Positions 6,908 to 14,893 of a stretch of 21,729 nt of DNA are shown here, piece by piece. Made by a program: the position numbers and the translations under genes. The stretch comes from JBDKTH01 sp964558295 (GTDB taxonomy: Bacteria; Planctomycetota; Planctomycetia; Pirellulales; Thermoguttaceae). Position 1 is the stretch's first letter; each line of letters opens with the position of its first letter. The stretch is from NCBI GenBank assembly GCA_964558295.1, contig CAZLDQ010000096.1, forward strand, positions 1 through 21,729, in the 5' to 3' direction. The notes under the pieces were generated by a model. It worked only from the letters and a program-made list of their open reading frames with translations. It had not been told where the DNA came from and did no database searches.

Positions 6908-8041
6908 TCACTCCAGTGCTAACCGCTCGAACTGTCGCGCTTTGGAAGCCCAACTCTCCTCGCTCAGCCGCCGCCGGGCTTCGGCCTGCGCGGCCGGCAG
7001 CCCCTCGGCCATACGCTGCCGCACGAGGCATGCGAAAGCCTCCGGTGTACTGGCCAGATCCAAGGCGTCGGCCCAAGGCCGGATGGCAGGCAAATCTCGG
7101 GCAACAACCGGTTTGCCGGTAGCCAGATACTCCTTGAGTTTCAGCGGCTGCATCGCCCGGGTCACTGGCAGGTCGGCGTAGGGCATCACCAGGACCGACG
7201 CCGCCGCGGCCAATCGCGGCAGCTCTTCGTACGGCATGCCGGGCAAATGAACGACCCGCGGACTCTGGTAAAGCGCCGGGTCGGGCTCCGACTCCGGACC
7301 GACCAGGACCAGCGTGCCACGGTCCAAGCCTTTGCTCACGCGATGCACCAGGGCCACATCCATGCGCCGATCCAGAAGCCCCCAAAAGACTACCAGCGGT
7401 CGCTCCAGGCCGGCCAATGCGTCCAGCGGTTCACGGTTCTCGCTGATCCAATGCTCCAAGTCGACCCCATGCGTCAACAAGCTGGCCGTCCGGCCTTGTT
7501 CGGCAAGTCGTTGCTGCAAGGGCTCACTGGCTGCCACGAGCACATCGGCCCGGTGAACCACGAGCGACTCCATCGCCCGCACGGCCGCCTGATCCACGCC
7601 CGGCCAATGGCCAAAGTCGTCGACACAATAGTAGACCCATCGCACAACGGGGAGCGATTCCATCAAGTCGGCTACCAGCGGAATGGTCGTCACCGCGAGA
7701 ACCTCGCTGCCGACTGAATGGATGAGTGGTCGAAGCTGCTTCAGCAACAAGCGACGGTTGATCCGCCGATCGTGCGGTCGGCTGAACCAGGGCCACATGC
7801 GCGGATTGACCACCGTGAGATTCTCGGGCAATCCGTCTGGCCCGGGATGAGGCTGAAACCAGTGACGCAGCTTCTCCCATCCCCGGGCGAACGTCGCCCG
7901 ATCGAATCGTGGCGGGCGCATGCCGATCGTGTTGATCCACCAGACGCGATACTTGGCCAGGAGATGCCCCATCAGGTGCTGGCAACTCGACGGGTGCCGC
8001 CCCCAATCGTCGGCGAATACCAAGAGCACCGGTTTAGCCAC
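6908..8041 (-). CDS. Glycosyltransferase, GT4-like / TuaH-type
   Basis: 377-residue GT-B-type enzyme, divergent from the other GT4 proteins here. Near the N-terminus it has FADDWGRHPSSCQHL. Mid-protein it has VYYCVDDFGHWPG, the kind of segment seen in TuaH-like teichuronic and exopolysaccharide glycosyltransferases. The C-terminal donor region is QPLKLKEYLATGKPVVA, in place of the usual E-x7-E context. Start: the frame is open to 8257, but that part overlaps the preceding GT4 gene. The GTG at 8041 has GAGGAG 7 nt upstream and yields the first conserved segment. It overlaps the preceding stop by 8 nt. Sugar specificity unknown. Confidence 0.83.
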   Translation of the reverse strand: MAKPVLLVFADDWGRHPSSCQHLMGHLLAKYRVWWINTIGMRPPRFDRATFARGWEKLRHWFQPHPGPDGLPENLTVVNPRMWPWFSRPHDRRINRRLLLKQLRPLIHSVGSEVLAVTTIPLVADLMESLPVVRWVYYCVDDFGHWPGVDQAAVRAMESLVVHRADVLVAASEPLQQRLAEQGRTASLLTHGVDLEHWISENREPLDALAGLERPLVVFWGLLDRRMDVALVHRVSKGLDRGTLVLVGPESEPDPALYQSPRVVHLPGMPYEELPRLAAAASVLVMPYADLPVTRAMQPLKLKEYLATGKPVVARDLPAIRPWADALDLASTPEAFACLVRQRMAEGLPAAQAEARRRLSEESWASKARQFERLALE

Positions 8042-9158
8042 CGAGCAACTCCTCGTACACCGCCCCATATCCAGCGTGCATCTGCGTCTCGGAAAACACC
8101 GCCTGGGCACGTTCCCGACCACGCTGGCCCATCTGATCGCGCAACTTGGCATCGTCGGCCAGACGGAAGATGGCCCGGGCCAACGCCGCGTCGTCTCCGC
8201 TTGGAGCCAGGAACCCCGTAGTGCCATCGTCGACCACTTCCCCCACGCCCCCCACATCGGTCGACACGATCGGCAGTCCGGCGGCCATCGCCTCGATGAG
8301 CGTCACGGGAATTCCTTCACTGATGCTTGTCAGCAGGAACAGGTCGGCCGCATGAAGCAGGTCGGCCACGTCGCTGCGCAATCCGAGCAGGCGCACATGC
8401 GGTCCTACGCCCCGCCGCTCGATTTCCGCCTCGATTGTGGCCCGTTCCGGCCCTTCGCCCACGAGTACCAATCGGGCATTCGCCCGCTGGGCCGCCACGC
8501 GACGCATCGTGCGGATCGCCGTCGGATGATCCTTCAAGTGATCGAGCCGGGCCACCTGGACGATCAAGAGATCGTCGGCGGCAAACCCCAGTTGCCCGCG
8601 CAACACCGCCCGGTCGGCCGGAATTCTGCCAAAAGCCGAGAAATCGACGCCGTTGTAGATCCGCTGGATCCGGTGGTCGGGAATGCCTTCGTTATCAACC
8701 AACGCTCGGCGCACCGAATCGCCCACCGCCACCACGCGGTCGCGGCGTCGAAGCATCAGCCGGTTGAACAGGATTCGCTTGCGCCGTGGATAGTCGGGAA
8801 ACCAGCGCCCATGTTCGGTAAACACCACGGGCGGTCGGCGTCCGAATCCGCGAGCAGCCAGAGCGTAGAAGAACGGGGTGTATTGATGGGCATGGATCAA
8901 CTGGACCTGCTCGCGCTGCCAGAACCTTCGCAGGCGACGCATGCACCGGAGATCGACGCCCGGACACCGCTCGAACACCTCAACCGGAAAACCTTCGGCG
9001 CGAAGCTCTTCGCCGAGCGTGCCGAGTTGATCGAGACACGCGAAGACAAACCGGTACCGCTGGCGTAACTGGCCACGGACCAGCCGTGCGGCCAGCACTT
9101 CGGCCCCGCCCACGCTCAGGCTGTGCAGGAGCTGGCAGATTGTCGGCGGACCGCTCAC
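8034..9158 (-). CDS. GT4 glycosyltransferase
   Basis: 374-residue retaining GT-B enzyme. The N-terminal LLHSLSVGGAEVLAARL carries the glycine-rich loop typical of GT4. TEHGRWFPDY and IYNGVDFSAFG mark the middle, and EGIPVTLIEAMAAG holds the E-x7-E pair (E281, E289). The overall shape resembles the sugar transferases associated with PEP-CTERM/EpsH loci, but that subfamily call is only a guess. The start is GTG at 9158, overlapping the YqeG-like stop as GTGA, with GGTGA about 6 nt upstream. It probably adds one residue of the repeat unit at the inner membrane face. Confidence 0.9.
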   Translation of the reverse strand: MSGPPTICQLLHSLSVGGAEVLAARLVRGQLRQRYRFVFACLDQLGTLGEELRAEGFPVEVFERCPGVDLRCMRRLRRFWQREQVQLIHAHQYTPFFYALAARGFGRRPPVVFTEHGRWFPDYPRRKRILFNRLMLRRRDRVVAVGDSVRRALVDNEGIPDHRIQRIYNGVDFSAFGRIPADRAVLRGQLGFAADDLLIVQVARLDHLKDHPTAIRTMRRVAAQRANARLVLVGEGPERATIEAEIERRGVGPHVRLLGLRSDVADLLHAADLFLLTSISEGIPVTLIEAMAAGLPIVSTDVGGVGEVVDDGTTGFLAPSGDDAALARAIFRLADDAKLRDQMGQRGRERAQAVFSETQMHAGYGAVYEELLGG

Positions 9159-9673
9159 AGTCTGTCACCCATGCGCCCACGCCGCTGGAGCCAGCCCAGC
9201 AGCCGTCGCTCCCACGGGCGCTTGAGCTGCGTAAACCACGGCTCCTCTTCCGGTTGGATCGGTTCGACCAGCACCGTGCGGAGCCCGGCGAGGTGGCCAG
9301 CCATGATATCGGCAAACACCTGATCACCGACCATTGCCGTGCGCGTGGGGTCAAATCCCTCCCTGCGAATCGCCCGCAAACAGCCGAACGGCAGCGGCTT
9401 ACAGGCCTTGCCGACAAACGGCACCCCATACTTCTCGGCAAACGCCCCGATCCGCCGTCCCCGCCCGTTGGATACCAGACAAATGCCGATTCCCGCCGCA
9501 CGCAGACTGTCGAACCACGCCGCCACTTCGGGCCGGACTTCCTTGGCCCGGTAGTTCTTCAGCGTGCAATCCACATCCAACAACAGCGCATCGATCCCCA
9601 AGGCGCGGAGCCGCTGGACGTCCAACTCCAGGACGCTTTGAATGCGGTAGTCGGGAATCATCCAATGGAGCAT
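9155..9673 (-). CDS. YqeG-family HAD-superfamily phosphatase
   Basis: 172-residue HAD subclass IIIA protein. Motif I is LLLDVDCTLKNY, with the nucleophile D33 and D35. Motif II is LVSNG (S68, N69), the motif III Lys is in KACKPL (K92), and motif IV is VGDQVFADI (D117, D122). This matches YqeG-like proteins, relatives of yeast Gep4, a phosphatidylglycerophosphate phosphatase; the bacterial substrate is less certain. Length equals the usual YqeG size if the ATG at 9673 is used; ATG at 9661 is an alternative, and the open frame to 9733 overlaps the lyase-like gene. It lies 23 nt after that gene and overlaps the next GT4 start by 4 nt, so it is embedded in the operon. Whether it acts on a sugar phosphate or lipid phosphate of this pathway is open. 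Confidence 0.85.
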   Translation of the reverse strand: MLHWMIPDYRIQSVLELDVQRLRALGIDALLLDVDCTLKNYRAKEVRPEVAAWFDSLRAAGIGICLVSNGRGRRIGAFAEKYGVPFVGKACKPLPFGCLRAIRREGFDPTRTAMVGDQVFADIMAGHLAGLRTVLVEPIQPEEEPWFTQLKRPWERRLLGWLQRRGRMGDRL

Positions 9674-9696
9674 GCCGTGATTCGGTCTGATCAGAG

Positions 9697-12306
9697 TTAG
9701 TAGTTGCGGAGCAATCGGGCAATTCTTCCCCAATTCCAGGGATTGGCCAACCGCAATACGGCCTGGGCCACGCCACTGACCGTTTTTAGTCGGGCCAAGG
9801 CCTGCTGGCGTTGCGGCACGAACGCTTCCGGCTCGCCAAACTCATACGCTTCCGCCGCGTGCGGGGCCGGTTCCTCCACCACCGCGCGGTAATAGCTATC
9901 GCGCACCCCCTCGACCATCATGACGGCAATCGCCCGAGCCACGTGCCGCGATTCAAACCGCCAGAGGTCGTCCCAGGCCCGGTCGGCCAACTGTCCGCCG
10001 CGTGCAAGCAGTTCGCTTCGCAACGGCTCCTCCGCATGTTTGGCCGCCAGACGCAGGGCGTTGGCCTTGCGAAACTCCTGAGCGGCCCAGGCTTCGGTCG
10101 GGTATTCCAGCGCTTCTGGGTGATCGAAATACGGCCGCTCATGCTCGACCATCCACGCGGCGTAGTGTACCAGGCTCGCCTGAGCGTAGGCGTACATGAA
10201 GTCCAGCTCGTTAGCCTCACGCTTTAGCTCCAAGTAGCGAGCTAGCACCGCCAGATACATCGTATACGACCACCGCTCCTCGACGTTCAGCAAATTCCGC
10301 GAGGCAATGTCGTCGTGCGGGTGAATCGTGCGACGGATCAACTGTTCGGCCGTGCCAAGATACCTGCGGTGGCCCGTGGCCAGGTAGCCATCCAAGAGGG
10401 TGTTAATCGCATTGCCCGCTCCGCGTCCCGGCCCGTGATAATTGACCGACTGTGTCGCGCTGGCCAACCCTGTCGGGCCTGGAGCCAGGAGACTGAAGAT
10501 CGTCGTACGCCCGTCGTCCATCGCCGCGATCCAGTCGGCCAGTGTAACCACGGCTTCCAGGGCAAGCCGGTCGCCGGTCAGATAATAGTAGTGCAACAAG
10601 CCCGTGGCGTAGCTATGTTCGCAGCACGGGCCGCCGCCGTAAGGCTCGCCGGGGCGGGCGTTCGAGCGGCTGTAGGTGCGATGGGTGGCTGTCTCCGCAC
10701 TGCGGTAGTGGTCGGTCATCCAAAACAATCCGCCGTTGTAGGCCGCCCGATCTTCCGTGGTGTGATAGATGTCGATATCGATCACATGCCGGGCCAGCGG
10801 ATCAAACACCTCGCTCCAACTCACGTCCCCGGTACGCATCTGCTGGAGAATCGCGCCATAGACCACGTCGAACTGATTGTTGTAGTGCGAGATAACCGGC
10901 GGTGGCCCCGGATAGTAGGCGTTCTCGTGATCCGCATAGACCTCGCCGTAGTTGCGCCAGCCATACTCGTCGATGATCTCACGTTTGGCCACTAGGCTTT
11001 GCGGGCCGCGGAGCGCTTCGTCCATCAGGGTCTGGAACCGCTCCTCTGGCTCTTTCTCCACCAGCGCGAGATGCGGCACGGCACCCGAGCGAGCATACCA
11101 CTCGGGTGTGGCCGTCACGCGGGCCGGGCGGTGCACCCAGTCGAGTGATTCAAGCGTCTTCACCTCCCCCGGCTCGAAGCAAAACCAGACCGTGTGGGTC
11201 TTCTGCTCGCCCCCTTGCAACTCGAACGGTCCCTTCCATTGCCGCGGAAACAGTCCGACGTGCAGCCCGTGGCCGTCGCTCTCTAGTGTTTTGGGAAACT
11301 GCTGCCAAAACTCAGGCACCGCCACCATTTGCGTGCCGGTTTGGCTGCATACGGCCAAGACCGGACTCCCCTTGAGCCCCTTTTCCTTTCCGCCGCAGGC
11401 CTGCATCCGATAGCCGCGAAACCGCGAGAGCGTCTCCCCCGTCCGGGTCACGTGATTCCGGCTTTGCCAGTGTTCCCCGCCGCTGGAGTCTTGATAGATC
11501 TGCCACGCTTCGCCCGTGGTCTCTTCCGCCGGGGCGTCGACCTCCGGTTTCCAGACGAGGCTCGTCGTCTCGGTGCCCGTGATCCATTCCAACGAGAGGT
11601 CGCGAAACAGCACCGACCCCGCATCGCCGAGATCCCAAAGGTTGCCGGGATGCTGCGCACGATTCGGATTGTGAAGGGTCACTTGCACGCGCACCAGGCC
11701 GGTCCCCGCGTAGAATGACAATCGGCCGACGAGCCGCAACCCGCGGCATTCGGCCAACCGGCTGTCGATCCGCACCGTCGTGCGCAGCGCTCCGCGGGTC
11801 TCGATCGCCACCTTCGACCACCTCGGCCGGATCAGCCGCTCCTGGTGGTCCAACAGCGAAAGGTACAGGTCCCCCCCGTCGCTGCCCTGGCCTTCCGAGG
11901 CCAGCAGGGCTAGGGCACGGCGGTCGATCACCCACGTTTGCCGGCCCACGTCAATCGCCAGCCGCGGACCGTCTTCCCACACACGCAATCCCCCCGGCAC
12001 GACCGGTGTTGCGGCTTCTTCAAGCTGCAGCGTCCACGAGGTGCGACCGGCCAGCGTGCCGTCCAAAAGCCCGTCGACCAGCAACCACTTCACGCTCCCG
12101 TCCGACCAACGGGCCAGCGTCTCAGTCTGCACGGGAAACGTCCGGCCCATCTCGTCCCGCAACCAAAGCAGTTCCTCCCCCCTCCAAACGCCCTTGGGAA
12201 CCGGCACGCCAAACGTCACCGGCTGTACGGCCGTCCCCAACTCAACCGGACTGACAATCCGAAGTGGAATCACAATGCGCACGCGACACAAAACCTTGTT
12301 TAACAC
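9697..12306 (-). CDS. RIFT-barrel / exo-rhamnogalacturonan lyase-like protein (PL26, YetA-like)
   Basis: About 869-residue protein. The N-terminal 200 or so residues (GTAVQPVTFGVPVPKGVW, then RTFPVQTETLARWSDGSVKW) resemble the RIFT-barrel domain of PcRGLX/YetA-type proteins. The C-terminal part, from about residue 480, is Trp/Tyr/His-rich and helical and resembles an alpha/alpha-toroid (HENAYYPGPPP, GGGPCCEHSYATGLLHYYYL). The family cleaves rhamnogalacturonan-type glycans. Here it would trim or degrade a rhamnose-containing polymer, which suits the rml genes in the same cluster. No signal peptide is visible, which is odd for an extracellular lyase. The start is uncertain: GTG at 12306 overlaps the asnB stop by 7 nt and has a GGGGG tract nearby; further GTG or TTG codons exist down to about 12265. 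The frame is open to 12498, but that part overlaps asnB. Catalytic residues were not assigned. Confidence 0.68.
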   Translation of the reverse strand: MLNKVLCRVRIVIPLRIVSPVELGTAVQPVTFGVPVPKGVWRGEELLWLRDEMGRTFPVQTETLARWSDGSVKWLLVDGLLDGTLAGRTSWTLQLEEAATPVVPGGLRVWEDGPRLAIDVGRQTWVIDRRALALLASEGQGSDGGDLYLSLLDHQERLIRPRWSKVAIETRGALRTTVRIDSRLAECRGLRLVGRLSFYAGTGLVRVQVTLHNPNRAQHPGNLWDLGDAGSVLFRDLSLEWITGTETTSLVWKPEVDAPAEETTGEAWQIYQDSSGGEHWQSRNHVTRTGETLSRFRGYRMQACGGKEKGLKGSPVLAVCSQTGTQMVAVPEFWQQFPKTLESDGHGLHVGLFPRQWKGPFELQGGEQKTHTVWFCFEPGEVKTLESLDWVHRPARVTATPEWYARSGAVPHLALVEKEPEERFQTLMDEALRGPQSLVAKREIIDEYGWRNYGEVYADHENAYYPGPPPVISHYNNQFDVVYGAILQQMRTGDVSWSEVFDPLARHVIDIDIYHTTEDRAAYNGGLFWMTDHYRSAETATHRTYSRSNARPGEPYGGGPCCEHSYATGLLHYYYLTGDRLALEAVVTLADWIAAMDDGRTTIFSLLAPGPTGLASATQSVNYHGPGRGAGNAINTLLDGYLATGHRRYLGTAEQLIRRTIHPHDDIASRNLLNVEERWSYTMYLAVLARYLELKREANELDFMYAYAQASLVHYAAWMVEHERPYFDHPEALEYPTEAWAAQEFRKANALRLAAKHAEEPLRSELLARGGQLADRAWDDLWRFESRHVARAIAVMMVEGVRDSYYRAVVEEPAPHAAEAYEFGEPEAFVPQRQQALARLKTVSGVAQAVLRLANPWNWGRIARLLRNY

Positions 12307-14198
12307 GAGCCCCCATACCGCTGGGCCCAACGGGCCAACACCAAGAGCGACCAGAGCACCGGGCCATGCCGACCCAGACGCGATTGATGCGCCTCGAACA
12401 ATCTCCTCGCTACGCGCTGGTCGATCAGCCCGCCCACCCGGCTCGCCGGCTCCAGCACATCCGCACGAAACATCTCCGCCAGCGGGCCGCGGAGCCACTC
12501 GTCCACCGGCACCTCGAACCCCTGCTTACCGCGCCAGGCCAAGCCGGCCGGCAACCGGTTCTCGTAGGTCTTCTTCAAGATCCATTTGGTCTGACCGTTG
12601 CGGATTTTGTACTCCGACGGCATCCGGGCGGTCAACTCCAATAGCTCGTGATCCACCAGCGGCGGACGCACTTCCAGTCCACACGCCATGCTCGCCCGAT
12701 CAACCTTGACCAAGAACCCGTCAGGCAACAGCGTATGCACATCGGCCGTAATCATTCCGGCCAGTGGATCGGCGGTCGGGGCCGCTCGGAAATGTTCGCA
12801 AATCGTCCGCTCGGGCTCATGCCCGTCGAGCTCGCGAACCAAATCACCCGCAAGCAATCGCCGCCGGAGTGGCTGTCGGCAGAGCGAAACCGTGTTGGCA
12901 TATGCCGCCGCATTGTCCAGGCCGAGGTTCGTCAAGAGCGTCTTCGCCCGAAGCACGCGCGGAAGCCAGTCGGCCTTGGGCCACACGCGCCCCAGCGGCC
13001 CAAGAACTCCGCTCCGGAGCCAGCCGGGCAATTGCCGTCGCAGCCATGCCTCGCGCAGGTCGTGGGCATACCGCCGATATCCGCCCAGGGCCTCATCGCC
13101 GCCGTCGCCCGAGAGGACTACCTTCACACGTCTTCGTGCCAAACGCGAAACCCAGAGCGTCGGCAGGGCCGAACTATCGGCCAGTGGCTCGTCGTAGTAG
13201 TACACAAGGTCGTCAAGCGCCGCAGCCGCTTCGGGCGTCACCAGTTCTTCCGTATGCCGACTGCCGACTTGCTCGGCCACTTGCCGGGCGTAGGGCAGCT
13301 CGCTAAAGCCCGTCTCGCGAAAACCGATCGAAAACGTCTCGACCGGCTCTGTGGGGGACAGCCCCGCCTGGGTAACCACCATCACGCTTGAATCCACCCC
13401 ACCGCTCAAAAAGGCCCCCACCGGCACGTCGGCCACCTGATGAGCTTGGACCGTCTCGGTGATCTTCGCTTCCAGCGCCTCTTGCCATTCCTCCGGGCTC
13501 CGCGTCATGTCGGGCTCGATCTGAAACTGCCAATAGCGGCGCGGGCGGCGGTCCAGTTCCTCGGCTCGCAGGCTGACCAGATGGCCGGGCGGCAATTTTT
13601 CCATCCGGCGAAACACGGCCCGGGAACCAGGAATCAGCCCGAGCGCCAAATAATCGTCCACCGCCGCCGGATCGATCGTCCGATCGACTTCGGGATGGGC
13701 AAAGATTGCCTTCAACTCCGAGCCGAAGAGCAACTTGTCCGCATCGCGATAGATGTACAGCGGCTTGAGCCCCACCCGGTCACGGGCCAAGAGCAACCGC
13801 CGCCGCGAGCGATCCCACAAGGCCAAAGCAAACATCCCGCGCAGGCGTCTGACGAGTTCTTCTCCTTCCTCCTCGTAGAGATGCACCAGCACTTCCGTAT
13901 CCGACTGCGTGCGGAAGCGATGCCCCTTGGCCACAAGCCCCGCGCGCAGTTCCCGGTAGTTGTAAATCTCCCCGTTCAACACGACCTGGACCGACCCATC
14001 CTCGTTGCCGATCGGCTGATTCCCTCCGGCCAAATCAATAATCGCCAACCGCCGATGCACGAGCCCCACGCCGGCCTCCGCCCAAAACCCCTCCCCATCC
14101 GGCCCCCGATGCGCAATGGCCGCACCCATCCCCTTGAGCACGCCCATCTCAGGCGGCCGTTTCGGGTCACGATAGAGGATTCCAGCGATTCCGCACAT
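12300..14198 (-). CDS. Asparagine synthase-like amidotransferase, XrtA/PEP-CTERM system type
   Basis: 632-residue glutamine-dependent amidotransferase. The N-terminal glutaminase has Cys2 exposed after Met removal (MCGIAGIL), R49/R50 in HRRLAIIDL, NGEIYN (75-80) and SDTEV (99-103). The synthetase domain has the ATP-pyrophosphatase loop SGGVDSS (265-271) and LSGDGGDEALGGYRRY. PKADWLPRVLRAKTLL and KVDRASMACGLEVRPPL match the amidotransferase branch that co-occurs with exosortase A polysaccharide loci, rather than housekeeping asparagine synthase. It probably amidates a uronic acid or other carboxylated sugar; the substrate is not established. The ATG at 14198 lies 1 nt from a heptamer array and has no Shine-Dalgarno. 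Its stop overlaps the start of the lyase-like gene. Family certain, subtype likely. Confidence 0.92.
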   Translation of the reverse strand: MCGIAGILYRDPKRPPEMGVLKGMGAAIAHRGPDGEGFWAEAGVGLVHRRLAIIDLAGGNQPIGNEDGSVQVVLNGEIYNYRELRAGLVAKGHRFRTQSDTEVLVHLYEEEGEELVRRLRGMFALALWDRSRRRLLLARDRVGLKPLYIYRDADKLLFGSELKAIFAHPEVDRTIDPAAVDDYLALGLIPGSRAVFRRMEKLPPGHLVSLRAEELDRRPRRYWQFQIEPDMTRSPEEWQEALEAKITETVQAHQVADVPVGAFLSGGVDSSVMVVTQAGLSPTEPVETFSIGFRETGFSELPYARQVAEQVGSRHTEELVTPEAAAALDDLVYYYDEPLADSSALPTLWVSRLARRRVKVVLSGDGGDEALGGYRRYAHDLREAWLRRQLPGWLRSGVLGPLGRVWPKADWLPRVLRAKTLLTNLGLDNAAAYANTVSLCRQPLRRRLLAGDLVRELDGHEPERTICEHFRAAPTADPLAGMITADVHTLLPDGFLVKVDRASMACGLEVRPPLVDHELLELTARMPSEYKIRNGQTKWILKKTYENRLPAGLAWRGKQGFEVPVDEWLRGPLAEMFRADVLEPASRVGGLIDQRVARRLFEAHQSRLGRHGPVLWSLLVLARWAQRYGGSC

Positions 14199-14199
14199 A

Positions 14200-14248
14200 A
14201 GTGGAGAGTACGCAGTACGCAGTACGCAGTACGCAGAAAAGAGTCAAC
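14200..14248. repeat. Heptamer array immediately 5' of asnB-like gene
   Basis: Seven units in unbroken 7-bp phase: AGTGGAG (14200-14206), four exact AGTACGC (14207-14234), AGAAAAG (14235-14241) and AGTCAAC (14242-14248). On the coding strand the array reads GTTGACT, CTTTTCT, four GCGTACT, CTCCACT, then one base and the ATG of the asnB-like gene. The end unit CTCCACT is identical to that before rmlB, while the amplified unit differs (AGTACGC here, AGTGGTC there). Confidence 0.9.
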
Positions 14249-14283
14249 CCTATTTCATCGCAACTTCAACACCCCGCGTCCCA

Positions 14284-14310
14284 TTCTCATCATTCATCAT
14301 TCTGCCTTCT
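14284..14310. repeat. Second heptamer module at the acyltransferase stop
   Basis: A 7-bp-phased tract made of ATTCTCAT-like and ATTCATC-like units around 14284-14304. The coding strand reads GCAGAATGATGAATGATGAG. It contains the stop codon of the acyltransferase gene (14297-14299). The first eleven bases of that core, GCAGAATGATG, are identical to the module at the FemAB-like stop (4639-4666). Both are followed by about 30-65 nt of unrelated sequence, then a heptamer array and a gene start. Confidence 0.6.
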
Positions 14311-14893
14311 CCACTCCCCTCCGCCTCACGACCTTCGCCGGCACGCCGACGGCGACCGCGTAATCGGGGATCGGGTCGATGACAACGGCGCCGGCGCCGA
14401 CGACAGCGTGGCGGCCGACGTTGGCCAGCACCACGGCGCGCTCACCAATCCAGGAGCCCGTGCCAATGGTCACGCGGGGCCACACCCCGGGCTGCTCACG
14501 GATTGGGATATCGACCCGCTCGATGCCATGTTGGGCCGTGCCGTTGGCTACGGAGACGAAAGAGGCCAATAGCACGTCGTCTTCGAGCGTCACATCCCCC
14601 AGCAAACAGTATGAACCCACATAGACCGCGCGGCCGATCTCGGCGGTCGAATGGGAGAAGATCGTGCCGAACCCCAAACACGCATCCCGTTCACAGCGAG
14701 CCAACGTGAGCCGATAAAACGCCCGCCGCAGATAGACTCCCGACATCCCCGGCACGAGCGCCCACGCCTGCGACCACCCCGCAAACGCCCGTTCCACCCC
14801 GACCACGCGTGCCTGAAGCCAATACACCACCCACCCCGGCACCACCACCGCCAGAGCCAGGGCGTTCGCCGTGGCTTTGAGAAGGTGTTTCAT
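14297..14893 (-). CDS. Membrane-anchored left-handed beta-helix acyltransferase
   Basis: 198-residue hexapeptide-repeat transferase. Residues about 8-27 (ANALALAVVVPGWVVYWL) form a probable membrane helix. A linker leads to a left-handed beta-helix with repeats around 84-115 (AEIGRAVYVGSYCLLGDV) and 141-173 (VTIGTGSWIGERAV, VVGAGAVV). The terminal GVPAKVVR is typical of sugar O-acetyltransferases. H122 in TAQHGIE may serve as the catalytic base. Likely role: O-acetylation or similar acylation of a polysaccharide unit at the membrane. The ATG at 14893 is chosen because upstream sequence to 14968 overlaps the preceding GT4 gene (ATGA overlap), and GGAGG lies about 10 nt before it. The last codon and stop sit inside a repeat module. 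Confidence 0.85.
   Translation of the reverse strand: MKHLLKATANALALAVVVPGWVVYWLQARVVGVERAFAGWSQAWALVPGMSGVYLRRAFYRLTLARCERDACLGFGTIFSHSTAEIGRAVYVGSYCLLGDVTLEDDVLLASFVSVANGTAQHGIERVDIPIREQPGVWPRVTIGTGSWIGERAVVLANVGRHAVVGAGAVVIDPIPDYAVAVGVPAKVVRRRGVEKAE

Noticed and set aside
6876..7385. 170-residue N-terminal extension of the GT4 gene
   Set aside because: Low-complexity Gly/Arg/Ala sequence overlapping the preceding glycosyltransferase in another frame; the GT4 domain starts at the ATG at 6875.
7920..9068. Long plus-strand open frames (also 11780-12709, 13440-14363 and 16182-17276)
   Set aside because: They lie antisense to well-supported minus-strand genes, have Arg/Pro/His-rich compositions and no recognisable domains, as expected from mirror frames in GC-rich DNA.
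12307..12498. 64-residue N-terminal extension of the lyase-like gene, possibly a signal peptide
   Set aside because: It lies fully within the asnB-like coding end, and its hydrophobic stretch (ALVALGVGPLGPAVWGLVL) is better explained as an out-of-frame read, although this was the one extension worth a second thought.
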